Shown here: piece after piece, positions 45,455 to 54,244 of the stretch | Numbering within the stretch: position 1 is the stretch's first letter | Layout of the letters: each line of letters begins with the position of its first letter | NCBI RefSeq assembly: GCF_024662015.1 | Contig: NZ_CP102480.1 | Span: 434,001-498,000, forward strand | Direction of reading: 5' to 3' | DNA: 64,000 nucleotides | DNA from: Nisaea acidiphila | Lineage (GTDB): Bacteria; Pseudomonadota; Alphaproteobacteria; Thalassobaculales; Thalassobaculaceae | Made by a program: the position numbers and the translations under genes | The notes under the pieces: model-generated | Database searches by the model: none | The model's input: only the letters and a program-made list of their open reading frames with translations | What the model was told of the DNA's origin: nothing

Positions 45455-46429
45455 ATGTCCGATGCCGTTCCGGCAGCGCTTTCGGACGACTATCCCGTCG
45501 AGCTTGAAGCTCCGGATATCTCGCCCTATCGGGACGGCAACTCAGGCGTTCCCTATTTCACCACGTTCGAGTCTGGCCGCGCGGGTCCCGAGGTCCTGAT
45601 CACGGCGCTTGTTCACGGCAACGAGCTGTGCGGCGCTATCGCTCTCGACGATCTTTTCCGCCACGACATCCGCCCCCTCCTCGGCCGTCTCACGCTCGGC
45701 TTCTGCAATGTCGCGGCCTATGCGGAGTTCCGCGCCGATTACCCCGCCTTGTCGCGCTTCATCGACGAGGATTTCAATCGGGTCTGGGATCTCGAAATGC
45801 TTCAGGACAAGACGCGGAGCCTGGAGCGTGCCCGCGCACGGGAGATCCGGCCACTCGTCACCAAGTCGGAAATCCTGCTCGATCTGCACTCCATGCAGCA
45901 TGCGACGGGCCCTCTGGTACTCGCCGGCCGGCATGCCAAAGGACGGACGCTGGCGGAACAGGTCGGGGCGCCGCCGCTGATCGTGCTCGATGCGGGACAC
46001 AAGGCGGGCCGCCGCCTGCGCGACTACGATTTTTTCGACGATCCGGACGACCCGCGCACCGCCTTGCTGGTCGAGTGCGGGCAGCACTGGTCCAGTGCCG
46101 CCGCGTCGGTCGCGATCGATGTGACCTACCGTTTCCTGCACGCCGTCGGACAGATCGGGCGCGAGACGCTCGAAGAACGCTGCGGACCTTCCGCGCCGCC
46201 GGCGCAGAAGGTTGTCGAAATCGTGCGAGCGGTGACGGTGAAGACCGATGCCTTCCGGTTTCATGGCGATTTCCGAGGGATGGAGGTCATCCCCAAAGCA
46301 GGCACAGAAATCGGCCGTGACGGCGACGAACCGGTGCTGACACCGCATGACGACTGCATCCTGGTCATGCCGACAAGGCGGCTCAGCCGCGGACTGACCG
46401 CCGTCCGTCTCGGCCGTTTTATTGAATAA
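45455..46429 (+). CDS. Succinylglutamate desuccinylase/aspartoacylase family protein
   Basis: A 324-aa Zn-peptidase-like deacylase (M14-related AstE/AspA family). The first Zn motif is VLITALVHGNELCGAIALDD (His-x-x-Glu). The second Zn ligand region is SEILLDLHSMQHATG. A C-terminal beta domain follows. Members release the acyl group from N-acyl amino acids such as succinylglutamate or N-acetylaspartate. The ATG at 45455 follows a GGGGGGA Shine-Dalgarno; a long upstream extension of the frame to 45230 is rejected. It is divergent from the ABC operon. Confidence 0.85.
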   Translation: MSDAVPAALSDDYPVELEAPDISPYRDGNSGVPYFTTFESGRAGPEVLITALVHGNELCGAIALDDLFRHDIRPLLGRLTLGFCNVAAYAEFRADYPALSRFIDEDFNRVWDLEMLQDKTRSLERARAREIRPLVTKSEILLDLHSMQHATGPLVLAGRHAKGRTLAEQVGAPPLIVLDAGHKAGRRLRDYDFFDDPDDPRTALLVECGQHWSSAAASVAIDVTYRFLHAVGQIGRETLEERCGPSAPPAQKVVEIVRAVTVKTDAFRFHGDFRGMEVIPKAGTEIGRDGDEPVLTPHDDCILVMPTRRLSRGLTAVRLGRFIE

Positions 46430-46510
46430 CCACCCGTTCCCGCTTTATACTGAGACTTCCATTCCCGAATACCGAGAAAGCGCCCGGCGACCGCCGGGAC
46501 GAATCACGAT

Positions 46511-47626
46511 TTGACAGACCCCACAGCGCCCGGCGCATCAGAATCCGCCCCCTCCGGCTCGCAGGCGACACCGGAAACCCGTCAGCATGTCCTGCGAAAG
46601 GCCCTGGTTGCCATTGCCATCGGCACTGCCGGGGGATTTCTCTTCGCCTTTCTCAAACTGCCGCTCCCCTGGATGATGGGAGCGATGGTCGCAACCACGA
46701 TCTGTTCCATCGCGGGTCTCAATATTGGACTGCCGCAGCCGGTGCGGATGGTGATGATCGCCATCCTCGGGGTCATGCTCGGGAGCGCCTTCAAGCCGGA
46801 GCTGCTCGATCACCTGGGCAAATGGGCCGTCTCCGTCACGGGCCTGTTTTTCTATGGGATCGTCGCCCTGGTGCTGGTCTTGCTGTTCCTGCGCAAGGTG
46901 GCGAAATACGATCCGGTCACCGCCTATTTCTCCTCCTCTCCGGGAGGACTCAACGAGATGGTCATCGTCGGCAAGGCGATGGGCGGCGACGACCGGATCA
47001 TTGCCCTCACCCACGCTTCGCGCATTCTGATCGTGGTCATGATCATCCCGTTCCTGTTCCGGATATTCGGCGGCTACGAGCCGCAGTCCGGCATGCTGCC
47101 GCCCGGAAACGGTTTCGACATTCCGGCACATGAATGGGCGCTGATGGCGGGCTGCGCCATTGTCGGCCCGCTCGTCGCCCGCCGGCTGAAACTGCCCGCC
47201 GCTCCCTTGCTCGGCGCCATGGTGCTGAGCCTCGTCGTGCATCTGACGGGCTGGAGCAAGAGCGCGCCGCCCAGCATGCTGATCGCCGCGGCCCAGGTCG
47301 TGATCGGAACCGGCGTCGGCTGCCGCTTCGCGGGAACACGGGTGAGCGAGGTCCTGAAGATCATCCAGACTTCCTTCGGCGCCTCGCTGATCCTGCTTTC
47401 CACCGCCGTCGCCGCCGGCTTCCTGCTGCAGGATCTGGTGGGGCTGCCCTGGTATGTGCTCGTGCTGGCCTACGCGCCCGGCGGGCTCGCGGAAATGAGC
47501 ATGGTGGCGCTCGGGATCGGGCAGGACGTCGCGTTCGTCGCCACCCACCATCTCTTCCGGATCGCTTTCATCGTGGTTCTTGCGCCGCTCGCATTCCGGC
47601 TAATACGAAAGGCTTGGACGGCCTAG
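46511..47626 (+). CDS. AbrB-family membrane protein
   Basis: A 371-aa integral membrane protein with about ten segments, of the AbrB/ammonia monooxygenase-like family. The two-fold internal repeat is visible: PWMMGAMVATTICSIAGLNI versus APLLGAMVLSLVVHLTGW, and SSPGGLNEM versus YAPGGLAEM. E. coli AbrB influences aidB expression; transport activity is proposed but unproven. The start is TTG with a weak GGGACGA upstream, and no nearer start fits the family. Immediate neighbours give no functional clue. Confidence 0.85.
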   Translation: MTDPTAPGASESAPSGSQATPETRQHVLRKALVAIAIGTAGGFLFAFLKLPLPWMMGAMVATTICSIAGLNIGLPQPVRMVMIAILGVMLGSAFKPELLDHLGKWAVSVTGLFFYGIVALVLVLLFLRKVAKYDPVTAYFSSSPGGLNEMVIVGKAMGGDDRIIALTHASRILIVVMIIPFLFRIFGGYEPQSGMLPPGNGFDIPAHEWALMAGCAIVGPLVARRLKLPAAPLLGAMVLSLVVHLTGWSKSAPPSMLIAAAQVVIGTGVGCRFAGTRVSEVLKIIQTSFGASLILLSTAVAAGFLLQDLVGLPWYVLVLAYAPGGLAEMSMVALGIGQDVAFVATHHLFRIAFIVVLAPLAFRLIRKAWTA

Positions 47627-47672
47627 ACGGTGCATATTTGCACTGCGAGCAGCGCCGACGGTGAAAAGGTGG

Positions 47673-48110
47673 CTAGGCGCAGTCTCCGACTTCGCCGTTC
47701 GCGGCCGCGTCAATCTTGGCCGCGACCCACATCCGGGCCGTGTCAACATCCTCGAAAATGCGGAACGCCGCACCGGCCAGCGCATATACCGGGCCGAGGA
47801 TCGCTTCGCACAAATGGTATCCTTCGGTTTCTGGCGAAACGACGAAAGCGGACGCGACAAGGTTTCCATTGCGCTCCGGGTCCCGCATGTTTTGCCGGAT
47901 CATATCCAAGGCTTCGGCCGTGAACATCACGCTGCCGTCAATGATGGCGACAGATCCCCATGGTCCGGATTCCGTCAAGCGGATGCGCTCTTCCCGAGTC
48001 CGCTCCGTCGACAAAATAAGTGCTTCGAGATTGAAGGGACCTGTGTTTCGCGACATCAAAATCCTGCCATCTGTCCAGATTGCACGATTCCCATGCGGTG
48101 CCATTACCAT
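47673..48110 (-). CDS. Hypothetical protein (145 aa)
   Basis: A 145-aa soluble protein of no family I recognise. The N-terminal half is an apparent beta sandwich around AIWTDGRILMSRNTGPFNLE. The C-terminal helix pattern AAFRIFEDVDTARMWVAAKI resembles the end of small STAS/SpoIIAA-like proteins, which is only a hint. The ATG at 48110 has GGAG 9 nt upstream; a TTG at 48182 is less likely. An overlapping plus-strand frame (47661-48161) has no Shine-Dalgarno and is treated as a shadow. Confidence 0.6.
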   Translation of the reverse strand: MVMAPHGNRAIWTDGRILMSRNTGPFNLEALILSTERTREERIRLTESGPWGSVAIIDGSVMFTAEALDMIRQNMRDPERNGNLVASAFVVSPETEGYHLCEAILGPVYALAGAAFRIFEDVDTARMWVAAKIDAAANGEVGDCA

Positions 48111-48211
48111 GCAATTGCTCCACGGTTCCGGTCTCCCTTCAAAAACCGTAGCGTAGCTTAGCGCTTTGTACAATAGTTTCAAAAATTTGTGGCCGTAGTC
48201 GGTGTCGTCTG

Positions 48212-49009
48212 TCAGCTAAATTTCGCGGTAACTCCACCATCGACGACGAGTTCGGTTCCGGTGATGTAGCGCGCATCGTCCGACGCGAGGAACAGCACCG
48301 CCCTTGCCACGTCCCAGGCATCGCCCATGTGGCCCATCGGACATTGCGCGTCCCGCAGCCGGTGCATCTCGTCGATATCGCCCTCGGAATAGGCATCCGG
48401 CAGACCGACCTCGATCATCGGTGTCTTCATCAGCCCCGGCAGCACGCAGTTCGACCGGATATTGCGGGCGGCATATTCCAGCGCAACGGAGCGGGAGAAC
48501 GGAATCAGCGCCCCTTTCGTGGTCGAATAGGTGATGTAATCGACGCCGGTGTGACGGATACCGGCAATCGAGGAGGTATGAACGATCGCGCCCCCGCCCC
48601 GCTCCAGCATGTGCGGAACGGCTGCCTTGGTGCAGAGGAATGCGCTTGTAAGATTGACCTTTGCGACCCGGTCCCAGGTCTCGATATCGGTTCCCTCGAC
48701 ACCTCCGACCACGGCAATGCCGACATTGTTGTGCAGAATGTCGATCCCACCGAAAGCCCCCAGAGCGGCCTCGGTCATCGCAGCCACCTCGGCCTTCGAG
48801 GAAACGTCGCAACGGACAGCGATCGCCTCCCCGCCCTCTCCCTCGATGATCGAGCGCGTCTCTTCCGCCGCTTCGAGATTGATATCTGCGCAGACCACTT
48901 TCGCGCCTTCGCGCGCCATCAGCGTGGCGCTTGCCTTGCCGTTACCCCATCCAGGCCCGATCGAGCCGGCCCCCGTGACGATGGCGACCTTGCCCTCCAC
49001 GCGTCCCAT
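48212..49009 (-). CDS. Short-chain dehydrogenase/reductase
   Basis: A 265-aa NAD(P)-dependent oxidoreductase of the classical SDR type. The cofactor motif is expanded: TGAGSIGPGWGNGKASA in place of plain TGxxxGxG. NNVGIAVVGG (NNAG type), the catalytic Ser in VHTSSIAGI, Tyr-x-x-x-Lys (YSTTK) and ELVVDGGVTAKF are present. An acidic residue after strand 2 (VCADIN) favours NAD. The ATG at 49009 has a GGGGGAGG Shine-Dalgarno. The substrate is unknown. Confidence 0.9.
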   Translation of the reverse strand: MGRVEGKVAIVTGAGSIGPGWGNGKASATLMAREGAKVVCADINLEAAEETRSIIEGEGGEAIAVRCDVSSKAEVAAMTEAALGAFGGIDILHNNVGIAVVGGVEGTDIETWDRVAKVNLTSAFLCTKAAVPHMLERGGGAIVHTSSIAGIRHTGVDYITYSTTKGALIPFSRSVALEYAARNIRSNCVLPGLMKTPMIEVGLPDAYSEGDIDEMHRLRDAQCPMGHMGDAWDVARAVLFLASDDARYITGTELVVDGGVTAKFS

Positions 49010-49044
49010 GCGCGCCTCCCCCGTCAAATTAGTTTTTCAGTTTT

Positions 49045-49227
49045 CTACCGGCGGAAGCGCACCACCATCTGGGCACGCTCCGCGGCGCGCGCGCTCTCGA
49101 CGTGGTGCGGTACCGGCGCGATCCCGAGTTCGCGCTCCTTGTAACGGTCGATATCGACCTGCGTCAGTTCGAATAGATCGCAAAGCCAGATCGTGATCTT
49201 GGCGAAAATACGCTCGATCAGGAGCAT
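49045..49227 (-). CDS. Small protein with hydrophobic N-terminal helix (60 aa)
   Basis: A 60-aa protein. Residues about 2-20 (LLIERIFAKITIWLCDLFE) form a hydrophobic/amphipathic helix; the rest is charged. The start at 49227 is fixed by a strong GGAGGAA Shine-Dalgarno 7 nt upstream. No family was recognised. It lies 35 nt upstream of the SDR gene on the same strand and could be co-transcribed with it. Confidence 0.6.
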   Translation of the reverse strand: MLLIERIFAKITIWLCDLFELTQVDIDRYKERELGIAPVPHHVESARAAERAQMVVRFRR

Positions 49228-49314
49228 GAGAGTTCCTCCGAAATCGGGATTCTGGTGTCCCATTTCTCATCAAAGCATGGGCCTGCCGTGGTGGAAAGAC
49301 CACCTTGGCGCACC

Positions 49315-49935
49315 TCACTCTTGTGAATTTGAAACCGACGCACGGCCGAGGGTGAGAAAGGCGGCGAAAGCCGAATTGGCTCTTGCCGTGACCTCTTTCT
49401 GAGTCGGTGCCTCGATTGCGTCGATGACCCGACGGATCTGCAGATCGCCGATCATCAGATCGACATACCAGTTGGCCGCGGCAGCAGCGGAGTCGAATTT
49501 TAATGTCCCGCCGCGCATTGCGCGAGCCACCAATTCCTCGATCAGAGGCACAATCTTGTTCCGTCCGCCCTCGGCGATGACACGGCCAAGTTCTCCCGTG
49601 CAGTCGGAAGCGGCGGCCCGGTTCAGCAGGATGGGGCGCTCTGAAAGCAATACGCAGATCAGGACCGGCCCGAGACGCTCCAGCGCAACCAGCGGATCTT
49701 CCGTCTCCGCCATGGCCTTTCCGAGCCCGTCACGGATCAGTCCGGCATTGTCCTCAACCATGCGCTGGAACAATCCGCGCTTGTCGCCATACCACCGGTA
49801 CATGGTCTGGTTCGACGCCTTCGCCGCCTTGGCAATGCGCAGCATCGAGGTCGCGTTGTAGCCATATGCACGCAAGAGGTCATAGGCAACGCGCGATATC
49901 TCCCGATGCCGCTCCGCCCTCGTTTCCGTCCTCAT
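49315..49935 (-). CDS. TetR-family transcriptional regulator
   Basis: A 206-aa regulator. The N-terminal helix-turn-helix reads AYGYNATSMLRIAKAAKASN followed by QTMYRWYGDKRGLFQRMVED, typical of TetR. The C-terminal ligand domain is not diagnostic. The ATG at 49935 has GAGG upstream. A perfect palindrome at 49971-49984 lies between it and the divergent DUF1772 gene, so it probably controls that gene and itself. Confidence 0.9.
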   Translation of the reverse strand: MRTETRAERHREISRVAYDLLRAYGYNATSMLRIAKAAKASNQTMYRWYGDKRGLFQRMVEDNAGLIRDGLGKAMAETEDPLVALERLGPVLICVLLSERPILLNRAAASDCTGELGRVIAEGGRNKIVPLIEELVARAMRGGTLKFDSAAAAANWYVDLMIGDLQIRRVIDAIEAPTQKEVTARANSAFAAFLTLGRASVSNSQE

Positions 49936-49970
49936 CTCGAGCCTCAAATTCTGCTTGCCTCTCCATAAGC

Positions 49971-49984
49971 GTACATATATGTAC
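49971..49984. promoter_or_regulatory. Palindromic operator of the TetR/DUF1772 pair
   Basis: GTACATATATGTAC is a perfect 14-bp palindrome, extended by matching AG/CT outside one mismatched base to 20 bp. It lies 36 nt from the tetR start and 37 nt from the DUF1772 start, which suits a TetR operator. Confidence 0.65.
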
Positions 49985-50020
49985 ACTAAAAATTTGGATC
50001 ATCAAAGCAAGGAGCACCGG

Positions 50021-50566
50021 ATGCGCCGCCCCGTCGAAATGTTCGCCGTGATCAGCCTCCTTTTCTGCGGAGCGATATTCGGCTTTTTCTATGCGTGGGT
50101 CTGTTCGACGATGTGGGGGCTGGACGCCGCCGATCCACGCGTCGCGATTGCCGCCATGCAGGCGATGAACGCATCGGTGCGAAATGCCGTATTCGCGCCT
50201 GCCTTTTTCGGCACGCCCCTCGTGCTCGCGCTGACGGCGCTGATCGCCTGGCCTGTACATCGTGCCGCGGCCCTCTGGTTCGCTGCATCCGGGATCGTTT
50301 ATCTGCTCTTCGGAGCCGTGCTGACCATGGCAATCAACGTACCGATGAACGAAGCGCTCGCCAGGCTTGCGGTTCCAGAATCGGTCGCCGCCGCCGAAGA
50401 TATCTGGACTGGGTATTCCAAGGAATGGCAATTCTGGAACGTGACGCGAACGATCGCGTCCGGTCTCGCGCTCGCCCTGGCCGGGATTGGAACATTATCC
50501 ATCGTCCGCCGGAGAAAGCTCGAACTCCCTGCCACCGGCAACCGGGATGCCGCCACCGCTGCTTAA
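50021..50566 (+). CDS. DUF1772 membrane protein
   Basis: A 181-aa protein with four predicted membrane segments (about residues 8-28, 53-75, 80-102 and 150-168) and the DUF1772 pattern: FFYAWVCSTMWGL, AMQAMNASVRNAVFAPAFFG and NVPMNEALA. The family includes fungal anthrone oxygenases, but most bacterial members are uncharacterised. The ATG at 50021 has AAGGAG upstream; a longer frame starts inside the operator and is rejected. It is probably repressed by the divergent TetR protein. It is convergent with the hydrolase gene (4-nt overlap). Confidence 0.85.
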   Translation: MRRPVEMFAVISLLFCGAIFGFFYAWVCSTMWGLDAADPRVAIAAMQAMNASVRNAVFAPAFFGTPLVLALTALIAWPVHRAAALWFAASGIVYLLFGAVLTMAINVPMNEALARLAVPESVAAAEDIWTGYSKEWQFWNVTRTIASGLALALAGIGTLSIVRRRKLELPATGNRDAATAA

Positions 50567-51528
50567 TCGGCCGGGCAGATACCTTCGATGAGAAACGCGT
50601 CGACCTCCCCCCAGACCTTCTCGCGGAGTTCGTCGCGTTCGAGCAGAAGTTCATGCCGCGCGCCCTCGAAACTGACGAGCCGGCAATCCGGCAGCATCGA
50701 TGCGATCTCGTGCTGGGCCGCATTGGAGACCACCATCTCGTCGCCGGCGCTCAGGATCAGAACAGGCACTGTGATCCGCGAGAGGTAGGCCTTCCGGTTT
50801 ACGAGGCGAATCGACCGTAACGCGGAGTAGAACCATTGGTAACTCGGCCCGCCGAGCGCAAGGTCCGGATTGGCGTCGATCTGGGCATGGATGCGGGCGA
50901 AACGGACAGGGTCACCGGTCAGGGGGTTGCCTTCGAACCCGCGGTACTTGTCGCTATAAGGGCCGGTTCCGGGCACGTAATTCTTGCCGAAACCGACGCC
51001 GACCGCCGTCCGCGCGAGGCCGTAGGCGACCGGACGCGGCCAGGCGCCTGTTTCGATATCCGCCATCGGCGCCGAGAGGATCACGCGGCTGAAGAGCCCC
51101 GGATGATCGTGCGCGGCGCGGAGTGCGAGATGCCCACCCATGGAATGGCCATAGAGGACCAGCGGTCCAGGCTGCTCGCGGAACCGGGTCAGGGTCAGCA
51201 CCTGTTCCAGATCGTTCAGGAAATGCGCCATGTCGGCGATGTGCCCCATGCGCCGGTTGGCCAAAAGCCGGTCCGAAAGCCCCTGCCCGCGCCAGTCCAG
51301 GGTAATCACCCCGTATCCGCGGGCACGCAATTCACCGATCGTCTCGAGCGCCTTCTCGATGAACTCGGTAAAGCCCGGCAGCATCAGGACGGTGCCCGCG
51401 GCAGCACCGCCCGGAGCCGGAAAGCGCGCGATCCGGATCCGCACCCCGTCGGCCATGACGGGGAACTCTATGGTGCCTCCGGTACTTTCGACCGTCGGCA
51501 GCGATTCCGGAGCGACGGCTTCAGACAT
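50563..51528 (-). CDS. Alpha/beta hydrolase (monoacylglycerol-lipase/PldB-like)
   Basis: A 321-aa serine hydrolase. The nucleophile elbow is LYGHSMGGHLALRAA. The oxyanion region is VLMLPGFTEFIEKALETIG and the GVITLDWRGQGLSDR stretch is typical of lysophospholipase-like hydrolases. The acid Asp (ILSAGDEMVV) and His (GARHELLLE) are visible. The ATG overlaps the glutamine-synthetase-like stop by 8 nt, so it is coupled to that gene. The substrate is unknown. Confidence 0.88.
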   Translation of the reverse strand: MSEAVAPESLPTVESTGGTIEFPVMADGVRIRIARFPAPGGAAAGTVLMLPGFTEFIEKALETIGELRARGYGVITLDWRGQGLSDRLLANRRMGHIADMAHFLNDLEQVLTLTRFREQPGPLVLYGHSMGGHLALRAAHDHPGLFSRVILSAPMADIETGAWPRPVAYGLARTAVGVGFGKNYVPGTGPYSDKYRGFEGNPLTGDPVRFARIHAQIDANPDLALGGPSYQWFYSALRSIRLVNRKAYLSRITVPVLILSAGDEMVVSNAAQHEIASMLPDCRLVSFEGARHELLLERDELREKVWGEVDAFLIEGICPAD

Positions 51529-52864
51529 TGAGCAGCAGATACTCCCGTTCCCAGGCGCTGATCACCTTCTGATACGCGTTGGATTCCGCGAGCTTCACGG
51601 CGGTGAAGACATCGACGAAACGCTGGCCGAGAATCTCCTTCAGCGGTTTGGCCCGATTGAGGCGCATCAGCGCATCTTCCAGGTGGCGCGGCAGCTTGGC
51701 GGCGAGCGAATAGGCGCTGGTCTCGATCGGGGCCGAGGGCTCGATCTCCTCGACCAGGCCGAGATAACCGCAGGCAAGCGAGGCCGCCATGGCGAGATAG
51801 GGGTTGGCGTCGGCCCCGGCGACCCGGTTCTCCACACGGCGCTGCTCCGCGCCGGAGACCGGCACGCGCAGCCCCGTGGTCCGGTTGTCGACGCCCCAAT
51901 GCATGTTGATCGGCGCATCGCTGTCGGGGATGAGCCGACGGTACGAATTCACATAGGGCGCCAGAAACGGCATGCCGGCCGGCAGATACTTCTGCAACCC
52001 GCCGATAAAATGCAGGAAAGCTTCCGAATGGGTACCGTCCTCGTTGGCGAAGAGGTTCCGGCCGGTCTTGGCATCGTAAACGCTCTGATGCACATGCATC
52101 GCGCTGCCAGGCTCGCCCTGCATCGGTTTGGCCATGAAAGTCGCGTAGACCTTGTGGTCGAGGGCTGCCTGGCGGACCGTCCGCTTGAACAGAAAGGCCT
52201 GATCCGCGAGTTCGAGCGGATCGCCGTGATTGAAGTTGATCTCCATCTGCGCCGCGCCGGCCTCGTGGCTCAGCGTGTCGACATCGATCGCCTGCGCCTC
52301 GCAATAGTCGTAGATGTCCTCGAACAGCGGATCGAATTCGTTCACCGCGTCGATGCCGAAGGCCTGGCGCGCTGTCTCCGGTCGCCCGGAACGCCCGACC
52401 GGCGGCTCGAGCGGGTAATCCGGATCCGGGTTCACCTTGACGAGGAAGAATTCGAGCTCCGGCGCCACCACCGGACGCCATCCCTTTTCCTCGTAGAGCT
52501 TCAGGATGCGCTTCAGAACGCCCCGCGGGGCAATGTCCACCGGGCTGCCGTCGGCGTAGACGGCATCGTTGATGACCTGCGCCGTGGGCTCCTTGTACCA
52601 AGGCACCATGCGGACGGTGTCTGCTTGCGGGATCAGGAAAATATCGCTGCGGCGCGGGTCGAGATCCTTTTCCTCGATATAGTCCCCAGTCACGTCCTGC
52701 CCGAAGATCGCCTCCGGCAGACGCAGTCCGCGCTCTCCGATCCCCTCGAGAAATTTTGCGGCAGGCAGGATTTTGCCCCGCGGGATACCCGCGTGGTCCG
52801 AGACCATGCATTCCACTTCCGTAATTCGCCGTTCGCTGATCCAGGCCCTGAGATCGACCGACAT
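51521..52864 (-). CDS. Glutamine synthetase family protein (PuuA-like)
   Basis: A 447-aa GS-fold ligase. Catalytic segments include VAPELEFFLVK, HEAGAAQMEINF and FMAKPMQGEPGSAMHVHQSV (ATP/Glu site with His-x-His). The SGAEQRRVENRVAGADANPY segment is also present. The set resembles gamma-glutamylputrescine synthetase and related gamma-glutamyl-amine ligases rather than GlnA. The ATG at 52864 has a GGAG Shine-Dalgarno. The frame continues far upstream to 53494, but that part overlaps the divergent oxidoreductase and is rejected. It is divergent from a PuuB-like gene, which supports a polyamine/amine role. Confidence 0.88.
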   Translation of the reverse strand: MSVDLRAWISERRITEVECMVSDHAGIPRGKILPAAKFLEGIGERGLRLPEAIFGQDVTGDYIEEKDLDPRRSDIFLIPQADTVRMVPWYKEPTAQVINDAVYADGSPVDIAPRGVLKRILKLYEEKGWRPVVAPELEFFLVKVNPDPDYPLEPPVGRSGRPETARQAFGIDAVNEFDPLFEDIYDYCEAQAIDVDTLSHEAGAAQMEINFNHGDPLELADQAFLFKRTVRQAALDHKVYATFMAKPMQGEPGSAMHVHQSVYDAKTGRNLFANEDGTHSEAFLHFIGGLQKYLPAGMPFLAPYVNSYRRLIPDSDAPINMHWGVDNRTTGLRVPVSGAEQRRVENRVAGADANPYLAMAASLACGYLGLVEEIEPSAPIETSAYSLAAKLPRHLEDALMRLNRAKPLKEILGQRFVDVFTAVKLAESNAYQKVISAWEREYLLLNV

Positions 52865-52957
52865 GAGTGCTCCGAGAGCAGTTTCGACATGATCATACGG
52901 CTCGCCCGGATTGGATCGGCGTGGTAATGGCTGAGAATTCCAATCCGGACCACCGCG

Positions 52958-54235
52958 ATGACCGACGCGACCTATTATCACGCAATCACCCCCGAATTCG
53001 AGAAGCGTCCTGCTCTGGCGGACGAAATCGAGGCAGACGTTTGTGTTATCGGCGGAGGTCTCACCGGAATCTCCGCCGCTTTGCACTTCGCCGAACGCGG
53101 ATTCGACACCGTGCTGCTGGAAGCCGGCCGGATCGGCGACGGCGCCTCGGGGCGCAATGGCGGCCAGATCTGCATGGGATATAGCTGCGGCATGCCGGTC
53201 TTCGAACGCACCGCCGGCATGGAACAGGCAAAGATTGCGTGGGATATGGCGAGCGAAGCCATCGGCGATATCAATGCCCGAATAGAACGGCACGGTATCG
53301 CCGCCGGCTATCGCCGCGGCTATCTCCATGCGGCCCTCAACGCCCGCCAATTGGGCGGGCTCGAAGAGATGGCGGAAAGCTGGTCCGGAACTTACGGCTT
53401 CCGGGATATGAAACTGCTCTCGCGCGAGGAAACAGCGGCGGCGACAGGATCCGAAATCTATCGCGCGGCGTTGCTTGAACAGGGTAGCGGTCACATGAAT
53501 CCGCTGGCCTATCTGCGCGGCCTCGCCTTCGCCGCAGAGAAAGCCGGCGCCCGCCTGTTCGAGGACAGCCGCGTCACCGGCCTAGCCCGCGGCAGCCGCG
53601 TGGCGTTGGAGACCGAAAAAGGCAAGGTCCGAGCGCGGCAGGTCGTTCTTGCCGGAAACGCCTATCTCGGGAGCCTTCTGCCCGAGATCGAATACCGGAT
53701 CGCACCGGTCCTGAGCGCCGTTGCGGCGACGGCACCGCTGCCGCCCGAGCTTACCGCCCGCATCCTGCCCGGGGACGAGGCTGTGGCGGACAGCAACACG
53801 GCATTGAACTATTTCCGCAAGACACCGGATAACCGCCTGCTCTTCGGCGGACTTGCGAGCTATTCGGGACGGCCGCTGACAAACGCGGCGGGCGCCCTGC
53901 GCAAAAAAATCGCCGGGGTTTATCCGAAGCTCGCAGAGATCGATATCGACTATTGCTGGTCGGGCAAGATCGCCATCACCTTTACCCGGATGCCGGATTT
54001 CGGCCGGATCGACGGAAATATCTATTACGCACAGGGATATTCGGGACACGGGGTGGCCCTGACAGGACTGGCGGGCAAACTCATTGCAGAAGCAATGGCA
54101 GGAGACGCCGAGCGGTTCGACCTGTTCGCGAAACTGCCAAATTACCGCTTCCCGGGCGGGCCGGCCCGAACCGCACTGCTGGCGCTCGGAATGACCTGGT
54201 ACAAATTGCGCGATCTGGTCGGGTTATCGAAATAA
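52958..54235 (+). CDS. FAD-dependent oxidoreductase (PuuB-like)
   Basis: A 425-aa amine oxidoreductase of the DAO/DadA type. The FAD dinucleotide motif is DVCVIGGGLTGISAALHFAE. SGRNGGQICMGY follows, similar to gamma-glutamylputrescine oxidase PuuB (GRNGGQ). The C-terminal FAD-binding motif is YYAQGYSGHGVALTGLAGKL. Pairing with the divergent glutamine-synthetase-like gene across 93 nt fits the gamma-glutamyl-polyamine pathway. The exact amine is not determined. Confidence 0.9.
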   Translation: MTDATYYHAITPEFEKRPALADEIEADVCVIGGGLTGISAALHFAERGFDTVLLEAGRIGDGASGRNGGQICMGYSCGMPVFERTAGMEQAKIAWDMASEAIGDINARIERHGIAAGYRRGYLHAALNARQLGGLEEMAESWSGTYGFRDMKLLSREETAAATGSEIYRAALLEQGSGHMNPLAYLRGLAFAAEKAGARLFEDSRVTGLARGSRVALETEKGKVRARQVVLAGNAYLGSLLPEIEYRIAPVLSAVAATAPLPPELTARILPGDEAVADSNTALNYFRKTPDNRLLFGGLASYSGRPLTNAAGALRKKIAGVYPKLAEIDIDYCWSGKIAITFTRMPDFGRIDGNIYYAQGYSGHGVALTGLAGKLIAEAMAGDAERFDLFAKLPNYRFPGGPARTALLALGMTWYKLRDLVGLSK

Positions 54236-54244
54236 GGGGCGGTC

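Noticed and set aside
47661-48161. Plus-strand frame overlapping the 145-aa hypothetical gene
   Set aside because: It has no ribosome-binding site; the minus-strand frame has GGAG at good spacing and more protein-like composition.
52865-53494. N-terminal extension of the glutamine-synthetase-like frame
   Set aside because: It overlaps the divergent PuuB-like gene and has no family similarity; the ATG at 52864 has a good Shine-Dalgarno.
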